A DNA stretch of 64,000 bases from Flectobacillus major DSM 103. GTDB lineage: Bacteria; Bacteroidota; Bacteroidia; Cytophagales; Spirosomataceae. Position numbers and translations under genes: made by a program. The stretch is from positions 1,719,001 through 1,783,000 of the forward strand of contig NZ_KE386491.1 in NCBI RefSeq assembly GCF_000427405.1. The letters are read 5' to 3'. Positions 49,999 through 59,875 of this stretch are shown piece after piece; position 1 is the stretch's first letter; the number at the start of each line of letters is the position of its first letter. Below the pieces are notes generated by a model. It did no database searches. It was not told where the DNA came from and was given only the letters and a program-made list of their open reading frames with translations.

Positions 49999-51225
49999 AT
50001 GACACACACTGTAAAACCACAGGAAACACTGTACGCTATTTCACGGAAATACAACGTAAGTGTTGACCAAATCAAACAATTGAATGGGCTTATAAGCAAC
50101 GACATTTCCATTGGGCAGGTATTATATATTACCTTTGACGACGCCCCCGTGTATCCCAATGCCAACCCTGTAACTCCCAATTATAGCGATAACGTGTATC
50201 CCAATACACCACCAAGCTATCCATCTACGCCCACTTACCCAAGCACACCCTCGTACAATACGCCTTCGGGTAATTACAATAATAATAATAACAATGCAGC
50301 CGTTGGCATTGAGGCGTTTCAGGTAAGAAAAGAGAATAAAGGCTCGTACAATAGTATCGTTATTTCGTATCCGAGTGATTATGGAACAGATTCAACAAAT
50401 CCTATGCGAGACAACTACCCATCTCCCAATTTGGTAAACCCAAGAGGGGTGTCGTATTTTGGAAAATCTACCTTTGATTCGCAACGAGCTCAATTTGAAG
50501 ACCTTTGTCCACGCCCTTTTTATGCCGATATTTTACATTTTATTGGCAAAAACGAAGGTAGTTTCGATGCCGTCAATAGTTATGATAAAGCTATTTTTTC
50601 ATTTGGGTTTATTCAATTTACAGGAGCAGTAGCAAGTGGCTCTATGCTGACACGAGTGTTGCAACGCTTCAAAAACAATAACCAAAGTGCATTCTATCAG
50701 TCATTTGGGCAATTTGGGTTAGATGTTTCTACTTATGGAACACCTTTATTTACCGTCAATACGGGTTATGGGCAAAAGCAAGGCGATGAAGCGTACCGAG
50801 AAGTAGCCAATAATTTACAGCTTACAGGAGTATTTATTGCATCGGGTTTTGAACGTGAAATGATTCGTGCCCAAATCCAAATTGCTCAAGAAGAATATAT
50901 GAATAAAGCCTTGGCCGATAGCACAAGCGTTGCTGTGCTGGGGCAGGGGGTTTCGCTCAATAGAGTTCTGTATTCGGAAGGAGGTATTGCCTTGCGAGTA
51001 GACTTGTGTGTCAACAGAGGTTTGTCGGGGTCATTGGCTGTTTTACAAAAAGCTATTGCTCAGGTAGCCGCCGAATCGGGTATTTATTCGGTAGCATCAT
51101 TGGGTAGTATCGACGAAAGAAGGGTGGTCGAAACCGTTGCCAATAATGACATAGAGCAGTGGAAAAAAGACCGTACTCGCAAGTTATTGAGTAGTAATTT
51201 TAGTTTTGACAAATACTCAGTTTGA
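49999..51225 (+). CDS. LysM protein with lysozyme-like domain, no signal peptide (copy 2)
   Basis: A 408-residue paralogue of the preceding gene. LysM domain (MTHTVKPQETLYAISRKYNV) at the very N-terminus, then a Pro/Asn/Tyr/Ser-rich linker (about residues 55-105) with NNNNNN, then the same domain (HFIGKNEGSFDAVNSYDKAI, FSFGFIQFTGAVASGSML). I start at the ATG at 49999 because the LysM aligns there. The frame is open further upstream, but that part overlaps the previous gene. The inserted linker is the main difference from copy 1. Confidence 0.75.
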   Translation: MTHTVKPQETLYAISRKYNVSVDQIKQLNGLISNDISIGQVLYITFDDAPVYPNANPVTPNYSDNVYPNTPPSYPSTPTYPSTPSYNTPSGNYNNNNNNAAVGIEAFQVRKENKGSYNSIVISYPSDYGTDSTNPMRDNYPSPNLVNPRGVSYFGKSTFDSQRAQFEDLCPRPFYADILHFIGKNEGSFDAVNSYDKAIFSFGFIQFTGAVASGSMLTRVLQRFKNNNQSAFYQSFGQFGLDVSTYGTPLFTVNTGYGQKQGDEAYREVANNLQLTGVFIASGFEREMIRAQIQIAQEEYMNKALADSTSVAVLGQGVSLNRVLYSEGGIALRVDLCVNRGLSGSLAVLQKAIAQVAAESGIYSVASLGSIDERRVVETVANNDIEQWKKDRTRKLLSSNFSFDKYSV

Positions 51226-51617
51226 TGAAATCGAGAGCAGAATATGTTAGATCTTGGATCTGTGATGCCAGAATGATTGAGCGTAACGCCTTTTATCCCT
51301 ATCTCACAATCCAAAACTTTTTATATATTCTTAAATCTTGATAATCAGTTGTCAGCTATTTTGTTGTAAAAGTCCTTGTTTTAGGTAATATAATACAGGA
51401 TTTAGAGATAGAGCATTGGATTTTGGCTTGTCAATGAATTTTTGTTGGGAAAATTTAAAAAACTCTTGGCAAAAGAGTATAGAATATGGCGTAAATTTCG
51501 TACTTTTGCGGAAAATTTTAAATCGGGCGACAGAGAAATGATACCAAGATTAAAGATGATTTTTTCGCTTGGAGAGGCACTTTTTTCTTAGGGCATAACT
51601 CTTTCCTCACAATAAAA
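51226..51617. other. Intergenic region and prs leader
   Basis: No larger gene. A perfect -7 box TACTTTTG lies at 51501-51508, about 110 bases before prs. A 17-codon ORF (51539-51592) lies in the leader and could be a leader peptide, but nothing else supports it. Confidence 0.45.
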
Positions 51618-52559
51618 ATGGCTTCCATAAATCAAGTTAAAATTTTCTCAGGGTCTTCTTCTGAATATTTAGCTAAAGAAATTGCAAAGTATTTTGGAAA
51701 AGAATTAGGCTCAACTACAGTACAAAAATTTTCAGACGGTGAAATGTCACCGAGCTTTGATGAATCAATCAGAGGATGCGATGTTTTCTTGATTCAGTCA
51801 ACATTCCCACCTGCCGATAACCTGTTGGAATTGTTGTTGATGATTGACGCAGCTCGTCGTGCTTCGGCACACTATGTTACGGTTGTGATTCCTTATTTTG
51901 GGTATTCTCGCCAAGACCGCAAAGACAAGCCAAGAGTAGGTATCGGTGCCAAATTGATTGCCAATTTGTTGACTGCTGCAGGTGCTGACCGCCTTATGAC
52001 ACTTGATTTACACGCTGGACAAATCCAAGGATTCTTCGACTTTCCAGTTGACCATTTGGAAGGAACAGCTATCTTTGTTCCTTATTTGAAGTCGCTAGGT
52101 TTACAAAACCTTTTGTTTGCTTCGCCCGATGTGGGTGGGGTGGTTCGTACTCGTAACGTTGCCAAGTCGTTCAATGCCGATATGGTAATTTGCGATAAAC
52201 ACCGTAAACGTGCCAACGAAGTTGCTTCAATGCAATTGATTGGTGATGTAACAGGTGCAGATGTAGTGTTGGTCGATGACTTAATTGATACCGGTGGAAC
52301 TATGTGTAAAGCTGCTCAGTTAATTATGGACAAAGGTGCAAAATCTGTAAGAGCTATCGTAACGCACCCAGTGCTTTCTGGAAAAGCCTACGATAATATC
52401 AGCAACTCGGTATTAACCGAATTAGTAGTAACTAATACTATTCCGTTGCAACAAGAATGCGACAAAATTAAGGTACTTTCTGTGGCTGAATTATTTGCCA
52501 AAGCCATCGGAAGAATCCGTGACCATGAGTCTATCAGTTCATTATTCATAAAGCACTAA
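51618..52559 (+). CDS. prs: Ribose-phosphate pyrophosphokinase (PRPP synthase)
   Basis: A 313-residue enzyme that makes PRPP from ribose 5-phosphate and ATP. Present are KIFSGSSSEYLAKEIAKYFG, FSDGEMSPSFDESIRG, the YFGYSRQDRKDKPR segment and DLHAGQIQGFFDFPVDHL. The PRPP loop VVLVDDLIDTGGTM completes the signature. Length is normal. It is followed 85 bases later by rplY, a common pairing in bacteria. Confidence 0.97.
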   Translation: MASINQVKIFSGSSSEYLAKEIAKYFGKELGSTTVQKFSDGEMSPSFDESIRGCDVFLIQSTFPPADNLLELLLMIDAARRASAHYVTVVIPYFGYSRQDRKDKPRVGIGAKLIANLLTAAGADRLMTLDLHAGQIQGFFDFPVDHLEGTAIFVPYLKSLGLQNLLFASPDVGGVVRTRNVAKSFNADMVICDKHRKRANEVASMQLIGDVTGADVVLVDDLIDTGGTMCKAAQLIMDKGAKSVRAIVTHPVLSGKAYDNISNSVLTELVVTNTIPLQQECDKIKVLSVAELFAKAIGRIRDHESISSLFIKH

Positions 52560-52643
52560 GAATATTCTGAGGTGCAAATTTATTTTAACCGGTTACTAGA
52601 AGATAGCTATCATGTGAAAGGCTAGTAACATAATATCACTCAA

Positions 52644-53210
52644 ATGAGAAAGATTGAAATTGTAGGTTTCAGAAGAGAAACCCTTGGTACTAAGTCGGCA
52701 AAAGATTTGCGTAACGAAGCTTTAGCTCCTTGCGTATTGTATGGTGGAAAAGACCAAGTACACTTTGCTGTACCATTGATTTTGTTCCGTGACTTGATTT
52801 ACACACCCGAAGTAGCGGAAGTTGAATTGAACATTGAAGGCGAAATCCGTCGTGCTATCTTGCAAGATGCTCAGTTCCACCCAGTAAATGAAAGTATTTT
52901 GAACGTAGATTTCTTGGAAATCGTTGATGGTAAGCCTATCAAAATCGATGTTCCTGTAAAAGTAATCGGAAATGCTCCTGGTGTTCAAAAAGGGGGTAAA
53001 ATGGTTCAAAAATTGCGTAAAGTAACTTTGAAAGGTCTTGCTGAAAACATTCCTGATTTTGTTGAAGCTGACATCACTGGTTTAGACTTGGGACAAACTA
53101 TCAAAGTTTCTAAATTGAAAGTAGAAGGTGTTTCTATCTTGAACAACCCTTCAAACCCAGTGGCAACTATCGATATCCCACGTGCATTGAGAGGAAAAAT
53201 CAACTCTTAA
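52644..53210 (+). CDS. rplY: 50S ribosomal protein L25 / general stress protein Ctc
   Basis: A 188-residue L25 of the long (CTC/TL5) form. The N-terminal L25 domain (IEIVGFRRETLGTKSAKDLR, NEALAPCVLYGGKDQVHFAV) is followed by the C-terminal beta domain (PVKVIGNAPGVQKGGKMVQK, FVEADITGLDLGQTIKVSKL). It binds 5S rRNA in the large subunit. It begins 85 bases after prs and ends in front of a strong terminator, so the two are likely one transcript. Confidence 0.95.
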   Translation: MRKIEIVGFRRETLGTKSAKDLRNEALAPCVLYGGKDQVHFAVPLILFRDLIYTPEVAEVELNIEGEIRRAILQDAQFHPVNESILNVDFLEIVDGKPIKIDVPVKVIGNAPGVQKGGKMVQKLRKVTLKGLAENIPDFVEADITGLDLGQTIKVSKLKVEGVSILNNPSNPVATIDIPRALRGKINS

Positions 53211-53246
53211 TTCACCAAAGTTTCAAACTGATAGATATTCAAAATG

Positions 53247-53280
53247 CCGTCTCGAATGTATTTTCGAGGCGGTTTTTTGT
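53247..53280 (+). terminator. Intrinsic terminator of prs-rplY
   Basis: Stem CCGTCTCGAA/TTCGAGGCGG (10 bp, one G-U) with a 6-base loop, then TTTTTTG, 37 bases after the rplY stop. Confidence 0.88.
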
Positions 53281-53439
53281 TGTATTATCTAAATGGTTTT
53301 TCTATAAAATTTGGATTTTATGGTATTTGTAAAGATAAAATATCTATTAATCAATTATTTTTTTGTATAAATATCTAAAATTGACACAAAAACCAGAATA
53401 TATATAAATTGTATTTTATACTCTTCTAACTTTGTCGTA

Positions 53440-53640
53440 TCCTTTTGGTACACATCAATCGGAATATTAGTATCAAAGGCAGCTTTGATTGAAAAAGGAA
53501 TCGTGTGAAAATCACGAACAGACGTGCTACTGTAATTAACCGTTCAGCCATGAACAAATCGTATGCAAGAATCCATTGTTCTATTCAGAATGAGAAGGAG
53601 CGTTACGATGTTATAAGTCAGGAGACTTGCTAATATTCTC
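53440..53640 (+). ncRNA. Cobalamin (B12) riboswitch upstream of metE
   Basis: A -7 box TAACTTTG (53427-53434) precedes it. The core GGAATCGTGTGAAAATCACG plus AACAGACGTGCTACTGTAA matches the conserved B12-box region of cobalamin riboswitches. The 3' part AAGTCAGGAGACTTGC (from 53615) is the typical closing stem. It lies about 200 bases before metE, the B12-independent enzyme. Repression of metE when cobalamin is present is the expected role. Confidence 0.88.
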
Positions 53641-53836
53641 AATGACAAAACTCTCACGAACAGAGTATTGGACACGCATTGGTTTTTCTTATTTTATCGG
53701 AATGCCATAACCACGCTTCAGGCTTGGCTGGTAGGCTTTTGCCCAATAAGTAAGTAAAATCTGGCTTTCAATTAAACTAGGTGAAGGAATTGGCGTGTGC
53801 TAAAATGTTTTTGTTCATTTCTAAACATTTTACAAC

Positions 53837-56194
53837 ATGATTACTCACAACCTTGGCTATCCTCGTATTGGTAGCAAAAGAGAATTAAAACGTGCCTCTG
53901 AACAATACTGGGCTGGCACTATTACCAAAGAAGAATTAGCATTGGTAAGTCGTCAAATAAGAACACAAAATTGGAAAATTCAGCAAAATGCTGGTATCGA
54001 ATTGATTCCAAGCAATGATTTTTCGTTGTACGACCACGTTTTGGACACTTCGCTGATGTTAGGGGCGATTCCCGAACGCTATCATGTATTGATTGATGGA
54101 ATATCGAGTAAGGAACTCGATATTTATTTTGCTATGGCTCGTGGCGTACAAAAAGAGGGCGTTGATATTGTAGCTTCTGAAATGACAAAGTGGTTTGATA
54201 CCAATTACCACTATATTGTTCCCGAATTTGTTAAAAATCAAAAGTTTTACCGCTATTCTGAAAAGGCTATTATTGAGTTTGAAGAAGCCAAACAGTTGGG
54301 TATTCTTACCAAGCCTGTTTTGGTAGGGCCTGTATCGTACCTTTTGCTTGGAAAAGAAAAAGAGGAAGGCTTTAGCCGAATAGATTTATTAGATCAGCTT
54401 TTGCCTGTTTATATTGATATTTTACAAGATCTAGAAAGCCGAGGGGCTACTTGGGTACAGCTCGACGAGCCATTTTTAGTGATGGATTTGACCCAAAAAG
54501 AAAGAGAGGCTTTTGAAGTTGCTTATCAGAAAATCCGTAAGGCATTACCTCATTTAAAGATATTACTTGCTACATATTTTGAATGTTCTGGCGAAAATAT
54601 CCATACAACAGTGGCCTTGCCTGTTGATTGTATTCATTTGGACTTGGTGCGTTGTCCTTCACAATTGTCTGATATTCTGGCTATTGATTCATTTGTGGCT
54701 TCCGAAAAATTTTTATCGTTAGGTCTGGTAGATGGTCGAAATATCTGGAAAAATGATTTTACAAAATCACTCAGATTTATCGAAAATGCCGTTACAGTAT
54801 TGGGCGAAAACCGTGTATTGTTAGCTCCTTCTTGCTCGTTATTGCATAGCCCTTGTGATTTAGATTTAGAGAAAAACGAAGCTGTTTTGAGTCTAGAAAT
54901 CAAAAACTGGATGGCTTTTGCCAAACAAAAACTTTCGGAGGTAGTGGTATTAAGCAAATTGTCAGGAGCATCAACTTTTGCCGAATACACCAATCAATTG
55001 CTTGAAAATCAGCAAGCTGTAGAAAGTAGGAAAGTGTCGGCCTTGATTCACCGCCCAGCCGTAAAACAGCGAGTGGCCTCAGTACAGAAAGCCGATTTTA
55101 GTCGTGAAAAAAGCTTTGCCGAACGTCAGGCTATACAATTAAAAACCTTGAATTTACCTTTGTTTCCAACTACCACGATTGGCTCGTTTCCTCAAACAGC
55201 CGATGTTAGACAGTTAAGGGCAAGGTATAAAAAAGGAGAAATTTCGCATGAAAACTACGTGAAGCAAATAGAGGATGCTATTGCCCTGTCGATTGAGTGG
55301 CAAGAAGAAATCGGTTTGGATGTATTGGTTCATGGCGAATTTGAGCGTAACGATATGGTCGAATACTTTGGCGAACAGCTTTCTGGCTATGTATTTACCC
55401 AAAATGGTTGGGTTCAAAGCTACGGAAGCCGTTGTGTAAAACCTCCTGTAATTTATGGCGATGTAGAACGTCCTGTACCAATGACAGTACAGTGGTCGAC
55501 TTTTGCACAATCCAAAACACAGAAATATGTAAAAGGAATGCTTACTGGGCCTATTACGATTTTACAATGGTCGTTTGTAAGAGACGACCAGCCTAGAAAA
55601 GATACAGCGTATCAGATTGCCTTGGCGATTCGTGATGAAGTAGTAGATTTGGAAAAAGAAGGTATCAAAATTATTCAGATAGATGAACCTGCCATTCGTG
55701 AGGGCTTGCCATTGCGAAAAGCCAATGCCGAAGCTTATTTGAACTGGGCTGTTAATGCTTTCCGTTTGAGTGCTTCGGGGGTAAGAAACGAAACTCAGAT
55801 TCATACTCACATGTGCTATTCTGAGTTTAACGATATTATCGAACATATTGCAGCCTTGGATGCCGATGTGATTACGATAGAAACGTCTCGTTCACAGATG
55901 GAGCTATTAGATGCCTTTGCCGAATTCAAATATCCTAACGAAATTGGTCCTGGGGTTTATGATATTCATTCGCCACGTGTACCAAGTGTAACCGAAATGG
56001 AAATTTTGTTGAAGAAGGCCCTAGAAGTAATTCCTGCAAGAAATTTGTGGGTTAATCCAGATTGTGGTTTGAAAACCAGACATTGGGAAGAAACTGAAAA
56101 AGCATTGAAAAACATGGTTGCTGCAAGCGAAAACCTGCGTGAATTGCATGGTTCAACTCAGTCGGTAGCCGACTATGATGGCTTTTCGTTATAA
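53837..56194 (+). CDS. metE: Cobalamin-independent methionine synthase
   Basis: A 785-residue enzyme that methylates homocysteine with methyl-tetrahydrofolate polyglutamate. N-terminal NLGYPRIGSKRELKRASEQY (ligand-binding half) and C-terminal catalytic half with TTTIGSFPQTADVRQLRARY, HGEFERNDMVEYFGE and the zinc ligands in THMCYSEFND and NPDCGLKTR. Length and domains are those of the family. The upstream cobalamin riboswitch ties its expression to B12 status, so a B12-dependent MetH outside the window is likely. Confidence 0.97.
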   Translation: MITHNLGYPRIGSKRELKRASEQYWAGTITKEELALVSRQIRTQNWKIQQNAGIELIPSNDFSLYDHVLDTSLMLGAIPERYHVLIDGISSKELDIYFAMARGVQKEGVDIVASEMTKWFDTNYHYIVPEFVKNQKFYRYSEKAIIEFEEAKQLGILTKPVLVGPVSYLLLGKEKEEGFSRIDLLDQLLPVYIDILQDLESRGATWVQLDEPFLVMDLTQKEREAFEVAYQKIRKALPHLKILLATYFECSGENIHTTVALPVDCIHLDLVRCPSQLSDILAIDSFVASEKFLSLGLVDGRNIWKNDFTKSLRFIENAVTVLGENRVLLAPSCSLLHSPCDLDLEKNEAVLSLEIKNWMAFAKQKLSEVVVLSKLSGASTFAEYTNQLLENQQAVESRKVSALIHRPAVKQRVASVQKADFSREKSFAERQAIQLKTLNLPLFPTTTIGSFPQTADVRQLRARYKKGEISHENYVKQIEDAIALSIEWQEEIGLDVLVHGEFERNDMVEYFGEQLSGYVFTQNGWVQSYGSRCVKPPVIYGDVERPVPMTVQWSTFAQSKTQKYVKGMLTGPITILQWSFVRDDQPRKDTAYQIALAIRDEVVDLEKEGIKIIQIDEPAIREGLPLRKANAEAYLNWAVNAFRLSASGVRNETQIHTHMCYSEFNDIIEHIAALDADVITIETSRSQMELLDAFAEFKYPNEIGPGVYDIHSPRVPSVTEMEILLKKALEVIPARNLWVNPDCGLKTRHWEETEKALKNMVAASENLRELHGSTQSVADYDGFSL

Positions 56195-56204
56195 AAGATA
56201 GTTA

Positions 56205-56247
56205 CTTAGCCTCCTCAAAAGCCTATTGGCCTGTTGAGGAGGTTAAG
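56205..56247. terminator. Hairpin between convergent metE and GNAT genes
   Basis: CTTAGCCTCCTCAA/TTGAGGAGGTTAAG (14 bp, one G-U) with a 15-base loop. It lies just after metE and overlaps the last codons of the convergent acetyltransferase gene. Probably bidirectional. Confidence 0.65.
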
Positions 56248-56753
56248 TGATACCAAGTGGTTGGGCTGTCGTCAAAGCTGAAAATCTCTTTGAATTGAAA
56301 GCCCAATTTTTCAAGAATATGTCGTGAAGCGGCATTGTCTACATCAGTAATCGCAAATATTTCGTGGAGTTGCATTTGCTGAAAAGCATAATCAATAATA
56401 GCCCTACATACCTCAGTGGCATAGCCCTTGCCCCAGTGAGCTTGTTGAAAGCGATAGCCCAAATCATAATAATTGATATGGTGATTGGTGCTTTCTGTTA
56501 CCAGTTTTAAGCCTGCCCAGCCAACAAAAGTATTATCAGCTTTGAGTATTACCGCCCAGCGTCCTATTCCGTTGGTTTGATATTGTTTTCGGATAAATGC
56601 TATTACATCGACACTTTGCTGAATGTTGCTTAATGGCGGATGCCCAACATACTTTACCACTTCGGGGTCGGAGTCGAGTAAGAACATCCCCTCGGCATCT
56701 ATAGGGAGTATTTCACGGATAATAAACCGTTCGGTCTCAATAATTGGTTTCAT
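56223..56753 (-). CDS. GNAT-family N-acetyltransferase (RimJ/RimL-like)
   Basis: A 176-residue acetyltransferase: ETERFIIREILPIDAEGMFL start, FVGWAGLKLV middle, YDLGYRFQQAHWGKGYATEV (acetyl-CoA loop QxxGxGxA-like: HWGKGYA) and VDNAASRHILEKLGFQFKE, all as in RimJ/RimL-type enzymes. The substrate may be a protein N-terminus or a small amine. It is convergent with metE and starts 19 bases after the VOC gene, so the two may be co-transcribed. Confidence 0.92.
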   Translation of the reverse strand: MKPIIETERFIIREILPIDAEGMFLLDSDPEVVKYVGHPPLSNIQQSVDVIAFIRKQYQTNGIGRWAVILKADNTFVGWAGLKLVTESTNHHINYYDLGYRFQQAHWGKGYATEVCRAIIDYAFQQMQLHEIFAITDVDNAASRHILEKLGFQFKEIFSFDDSPTTWYHLTSSTGQ

Positions 56754-56771
56754 AGTATATCAGGACGCCAC

Positions 56772-57473
56772 TTAAATAGCCCCATTATAAAAACTTTTTT
56801 CAACACTAAATGCTGCGTCGTATTTGATAGAAAAAACCTGATTTTCTACCTCAACTACAACCTCTGTCCATTGTTCTGTTGCTGGTGTTGATGTTGGAAA
56901 CCAATTTCGTCCTGTTTGGGCAAAAATCAATAAACCTTCATCATTGCCCAAAGCTGCAAAATCGGGTAGGGGAGCTTGTTTAGCAAAATAATTAAGGCGA
57001 TAATTTGTAATAAGGCTTGTTGTAGTGGCCTTTACATTGTCGACGGCAAAGCCTACTTCGCTTACAGCTATTACCTGATTGCCAGAAAACTCATTTTCAT
57101 GACTTGGGGCTAAATCAAACCTAGCAATAAACTCAACGATATTTTGATTATTGTCATAAAAATAAAACGATTTTGCATGCCAAGTGGCAAAATTAGAAAC
57201 TTTTTGGTTAGGGGTAATTTCAATCAGAGGCATCCGAGCAGCCACCCAATCAAAAGCTTGTTCAAGTTGGTTGGGGTGAATATTAAAGGCAAAATGATAC
57301 ACAGGCGTATTGTCGAGAAATGGCGATAGCTGAAAACCTATTGTGGTAATTCCTGCCCGAAATGCAATATAATCGCTATTTTCTGTTACAATAGGCAACC
57401 CTAAAATGGTATGGTAAAACGTTTTGGTTGCTTCGAGATCCTGAGTGCTTAAAGAGAGTTTTAAAATCTTCAT
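56772..57473 (-). CDS. VOC-family (glyoxalase/dioxygenase-like) protein
   Basis: A 233-residue protein with two VOC half-domains: LKLSLSTQDLEATKTFYHTI with LGLPIVTENSDYIAFRAG first, SFYFYDNNQNIVEFIAR ending the first module, and VSEVGFAVDNVKATTTSLIT opening the second. Possible metal ligands His (VYHFAFNI) and Glu (NIVEF) are present. Such proteins include glyoxalases, fosfomycin-type enzymes and dioxygenases. The reaction is not known. Upstream of the GNAT gene in the same direction. Confidence 0.85.
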   Translation of the reverse strand: MKILKLSLSTQDLEATKTFYHTILGLPIVTENSDYIAFRAGITTIGFQLSPFLDNTPVYHFAFNIHPNQLEQAFDWVAARMPLIEITPNQKVSNFATWHAKSFYFYDNNQNIVEFIARFDLAPSHENEFSGNQVIAVSEVGFAVDNVKATTTSLITNYRLNYFAKQAPLPDFAALGNDEGLLIFAQTGRNWFPTSTPATEQWTEVVVEVENQVFSIKYDAAFSVEKSFYNGAI

Positions 57474-57612
57474 ACTTTTAATGGAACAAATTTATTATTG
57501 GATGTATTATCATAACACAGCAATATAATGTTTTGTCCATTTTTGAAGAAAGGCTCTTTAATTAAGTCTATTATTACTATATTTTACTTAAATATTCCCA
57601 AAATACTGGTCA

Positions 57613-58731
57613 TTATACCTGTTTTCGATAGGTCCAAATTGCCAGCCCATTAAATACTGTAGCAAAGCCCATAATAGCCAAAAGATGCTCCTTTATTTCT
57701 TTTAAGCCCGACCCTTTGATAACCACCAATCGCATCACTTCGATAAAATAGGCTACAGGATTGAATTTTGTGATGATTTTAGCCCACTGGGGCATACCAT
57801 CTATAGAGGTATATAAGCCTCCCATAAGCACAAATACCATAATCAGGAAAAACGAAATAAACATGGCTTGCTGTTGGGTATCCGAAAAGTTGGAAACCAG
57901 TAACCCAATACCCAATACCGCCAATAGGTATATAGCCGTGAAAAAGAATATCAAAACCAAACTTCCCACAGGAATAATACCAAATACAAGGCGGCTAATC
58001 ACTAAGCCAATGGCGGTTACGAACAAGCCCAATAACCAAAAAGGAATGAGTTTGCCTAAAATAAAATGATGTTTTTTGATAGGCGTTACATTGATTTGTT
58101 CGATAGTACCCACTTCTTTTTCTTTAACAATATTCAATGCCGATAGAAAAGAACCTACCATAGTTACCAGAATTACAAGAATACCTGGTACCATAAATAG
58201 CTTGTAGTTCATGGTTGGGTTGTACCAATTGCTTGTTCTTATATCTATCAATGGGGCGTTATTGAATCGAGGCAGGGTAATCCAGTCTAGGCGAATATCC
58301 TGATTGAAATCACGAAGGATACTTGCCATATACGAACCGCCAAGATTGCCCTTCATGCCATTGACGGCATTGACCGCCAAAAGTAATTGGGCAGAATTTT
58401 CCTTGATAAGGTTTTTCTCAAAATGAGGAGGTATTTCTAAAATCAAATCAGCCGAATTGTCTTCAATCGTTTTCATTGCTTTGGAATACGAATCGGCATA
58501 GTTGACTAATTTGAAATAACCCGAACCTACGATTTTAGTAATCATCAGCCTAGAGTAAGGCGAATGGTTGTGGTCGACTACCGTAAAATTGACATTTTTT
58601 ACTTCATAATCGGCCGCCAATGGCAATACAATCAACTGCATAATAGGCATGACAAAGATAATCCGAAGGATAGAGCCATTTCGGAAAATTTGTCGAAATT
58701 CTTTTTCTAACAAAAAATAGAGAGTTTTCAT
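57613..58731 (-). CDS. ABC-2 type transporter permease (YhhJ/YbhR-like), second copy
   Basis: A 372-residue permease of the ABC-2 (DrrB-like) family. It has one N-terminal segment (IFVMPIMQLIVLPLA), a large periplasmic loop (residues 40-170) and five C-terminal segments that include VVLVTMVGSFLSALNIVKEK followed by EVGTIEQINVTPI. That motif is typical of this family. Last gene of the exporter operon. It starts 13 bases after the first permease. Confidence 0.92.
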   Translation of the reverse strand: MKTLYFLLEKEFRQIFRNGSILRIIFVMPIMQLIVLPLAADYEVKNVNFTVVDHNHSPYSRLMITKIVGSGYFKLVNYADSYSKAMKTIEDNSADLILEIPPHFEKNLIKENSAQLLLAVNAVNGMKGNLGGSYMASILRDFNQDIRLDWITLPRFNNAPLIDIRTSNWYNPTMNYKLFMVPGILVILVTMVGSFLSALNIVKEKEVGTIEQINVTPIKKHHFILGKLIPFWLLGLFVTAIGLVISRLVFGIIPVGSLVLIFFFTAIYLLAVLGIGLLVSNFSDTQQQAMFISFFLIMVFVLMGGLYTSIDGMPQWAKIITKFNPVAYFIEVMRLVVIKGSGLKEIKEHLLAIMGFATVFNGLAIWTYRKQV

Positions 58732-58743
58732 GGAGTATTGTAT

Positions 58744-59850
58744 TTATTCTAACCTGATTTTATAGTTTTTTAGGGCTATTCCCAAAAACACACAGGTCAT
58801 GGCTAATAAAATGAAAGTTTCTTTCAAAATACTTTTAAAATCGAGTCCTTTAATCATGACATCTCGAACAATAAAGAAATACCATTTTGAAGGAATAAAA
58901 TTCGAGATTATCTGCATGGGTAAAGGCATATTTTCGATAGGAAACATAAAGCCACTAAAAATGAGCGTTGGCAGCATGAGTATCATCAACGACACCAACA
59001 TGGCTACTTGTTGTGAGTCGGTGATGGTAGAAATAAAAAGACCCAGTGCCAACGAAGCAAAAATAAATAGCAAACTTTCGCCTAAAAGCAATACCAAACT
59101 TCCTTGTATGGGTACATCTAGTAGAAATACACTGAGTAACAAAATAGTGGTGACATTGATACATGACAAGAAAACATAAGGAACGGCCTTGGTAATAATG
59201 ACCATTAATGGTGGTACAGGCGATACCAACAGGATTTCCATAGTGCCAAGTTCTTTTTCACGGACAATAGCAATAGATGTCATCATAGCCGAGATCAATA
59301 ACAAAATCATGGCCATTACACCCGGAACAAAAGTGTATGCCCCTTTCAATTGGGGGTTGTACAACATACGTATTTCGGGCTTGATAGTGTAGGGGAGCGG
59401 ATTTTGGGCTAATAGTTCGTCCTGAAAATCTCGAATAATGGCACTTGCATAATTACTTACGGTATTGGCTGTGTTGGGGTCGGAAGCATCAGCAATAAGC
59501 TGAATACTTGCCTGATTGGTGTGGAGTAGTGTTTCTTTAAAGTGTTCTGGAAAAACAATGGCTAGCCTGATTTTCCCAGTTTTGAAGGCTTCGTGAATAT
59601 CTTTGGTATTGGTTATGTTTTGTTCAATATCAAAATACCGACTAGCTTCAATTCTTTGGATAATTTTTTGAGAATAATCATCCTTCGCTTGGTCTAGAAT
59701 TACCACACGAGAATCCTTCACTTCGTTGGTAAGGGCAAAGCCAAATAAAATAATTTGGACAATTGGCATACCAAACAAAATCAGCAAAGTACGTTTGTCA
59801 CGTAAGATATGTTTGAATTCCTTTGTAATAAAGGCGATGAATAACTTCAT
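58744..59850 (-). CDS. ABC-2 type transporter permease (YbhS/YhhJ-like), first copy
   Basis: A 368-residue permease: KEFKHILRDKRTLLILFGMP start, periplasmic loop, and MMTSIAIVREKELGTMEILL then VSPVPPLMVIITKAVPYVFL, the family signature. Six membrane segments. It pairs with the next permease as a heterodimer and with the two ATPases. It lies 25 bases after the small 76-residue gene. Confidence 0.92.
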   Translation of the reverse strand: MKLFIAFITKEFKHILRDKRTLLILFGMPIVQIILFGFALTNEVKDSRVVILDQAKDDYSQKIIQRIEASRYFDIEQNITNTKDIHEAFKTGKIRLAIVFPEHFKETLLHTNQASIQLIADASDPNTANTVSNYASAIIRDFQDELLAQNPLPYTIKPEIRMLYNPQLKGAYTFVPGVMAMILLLISAMMTSIAIVREKELGTMEILLVSPVPPLMVIITKAVPYVFLSCINVTTILLLSVFLLDVPIQGSLVLLLGESLLFIFASLALGLFISTITDSQQVAMLVSLMILMLPTLIFSGFMFPIENMPLPMQIISNFIPSKWYFFIVRDVMIKGLDFKSILKETFILLAMTCVFLGIALKNYKIRLE

Positions 59851-59875
59851 TTTTTGACAGATTTATGTTGAAATC

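Noticed and set aside
51539..51592. Leader peptide before prs
   Set aside because: A 17-codon ORF without any further support. Mentioned only as part of the leader.
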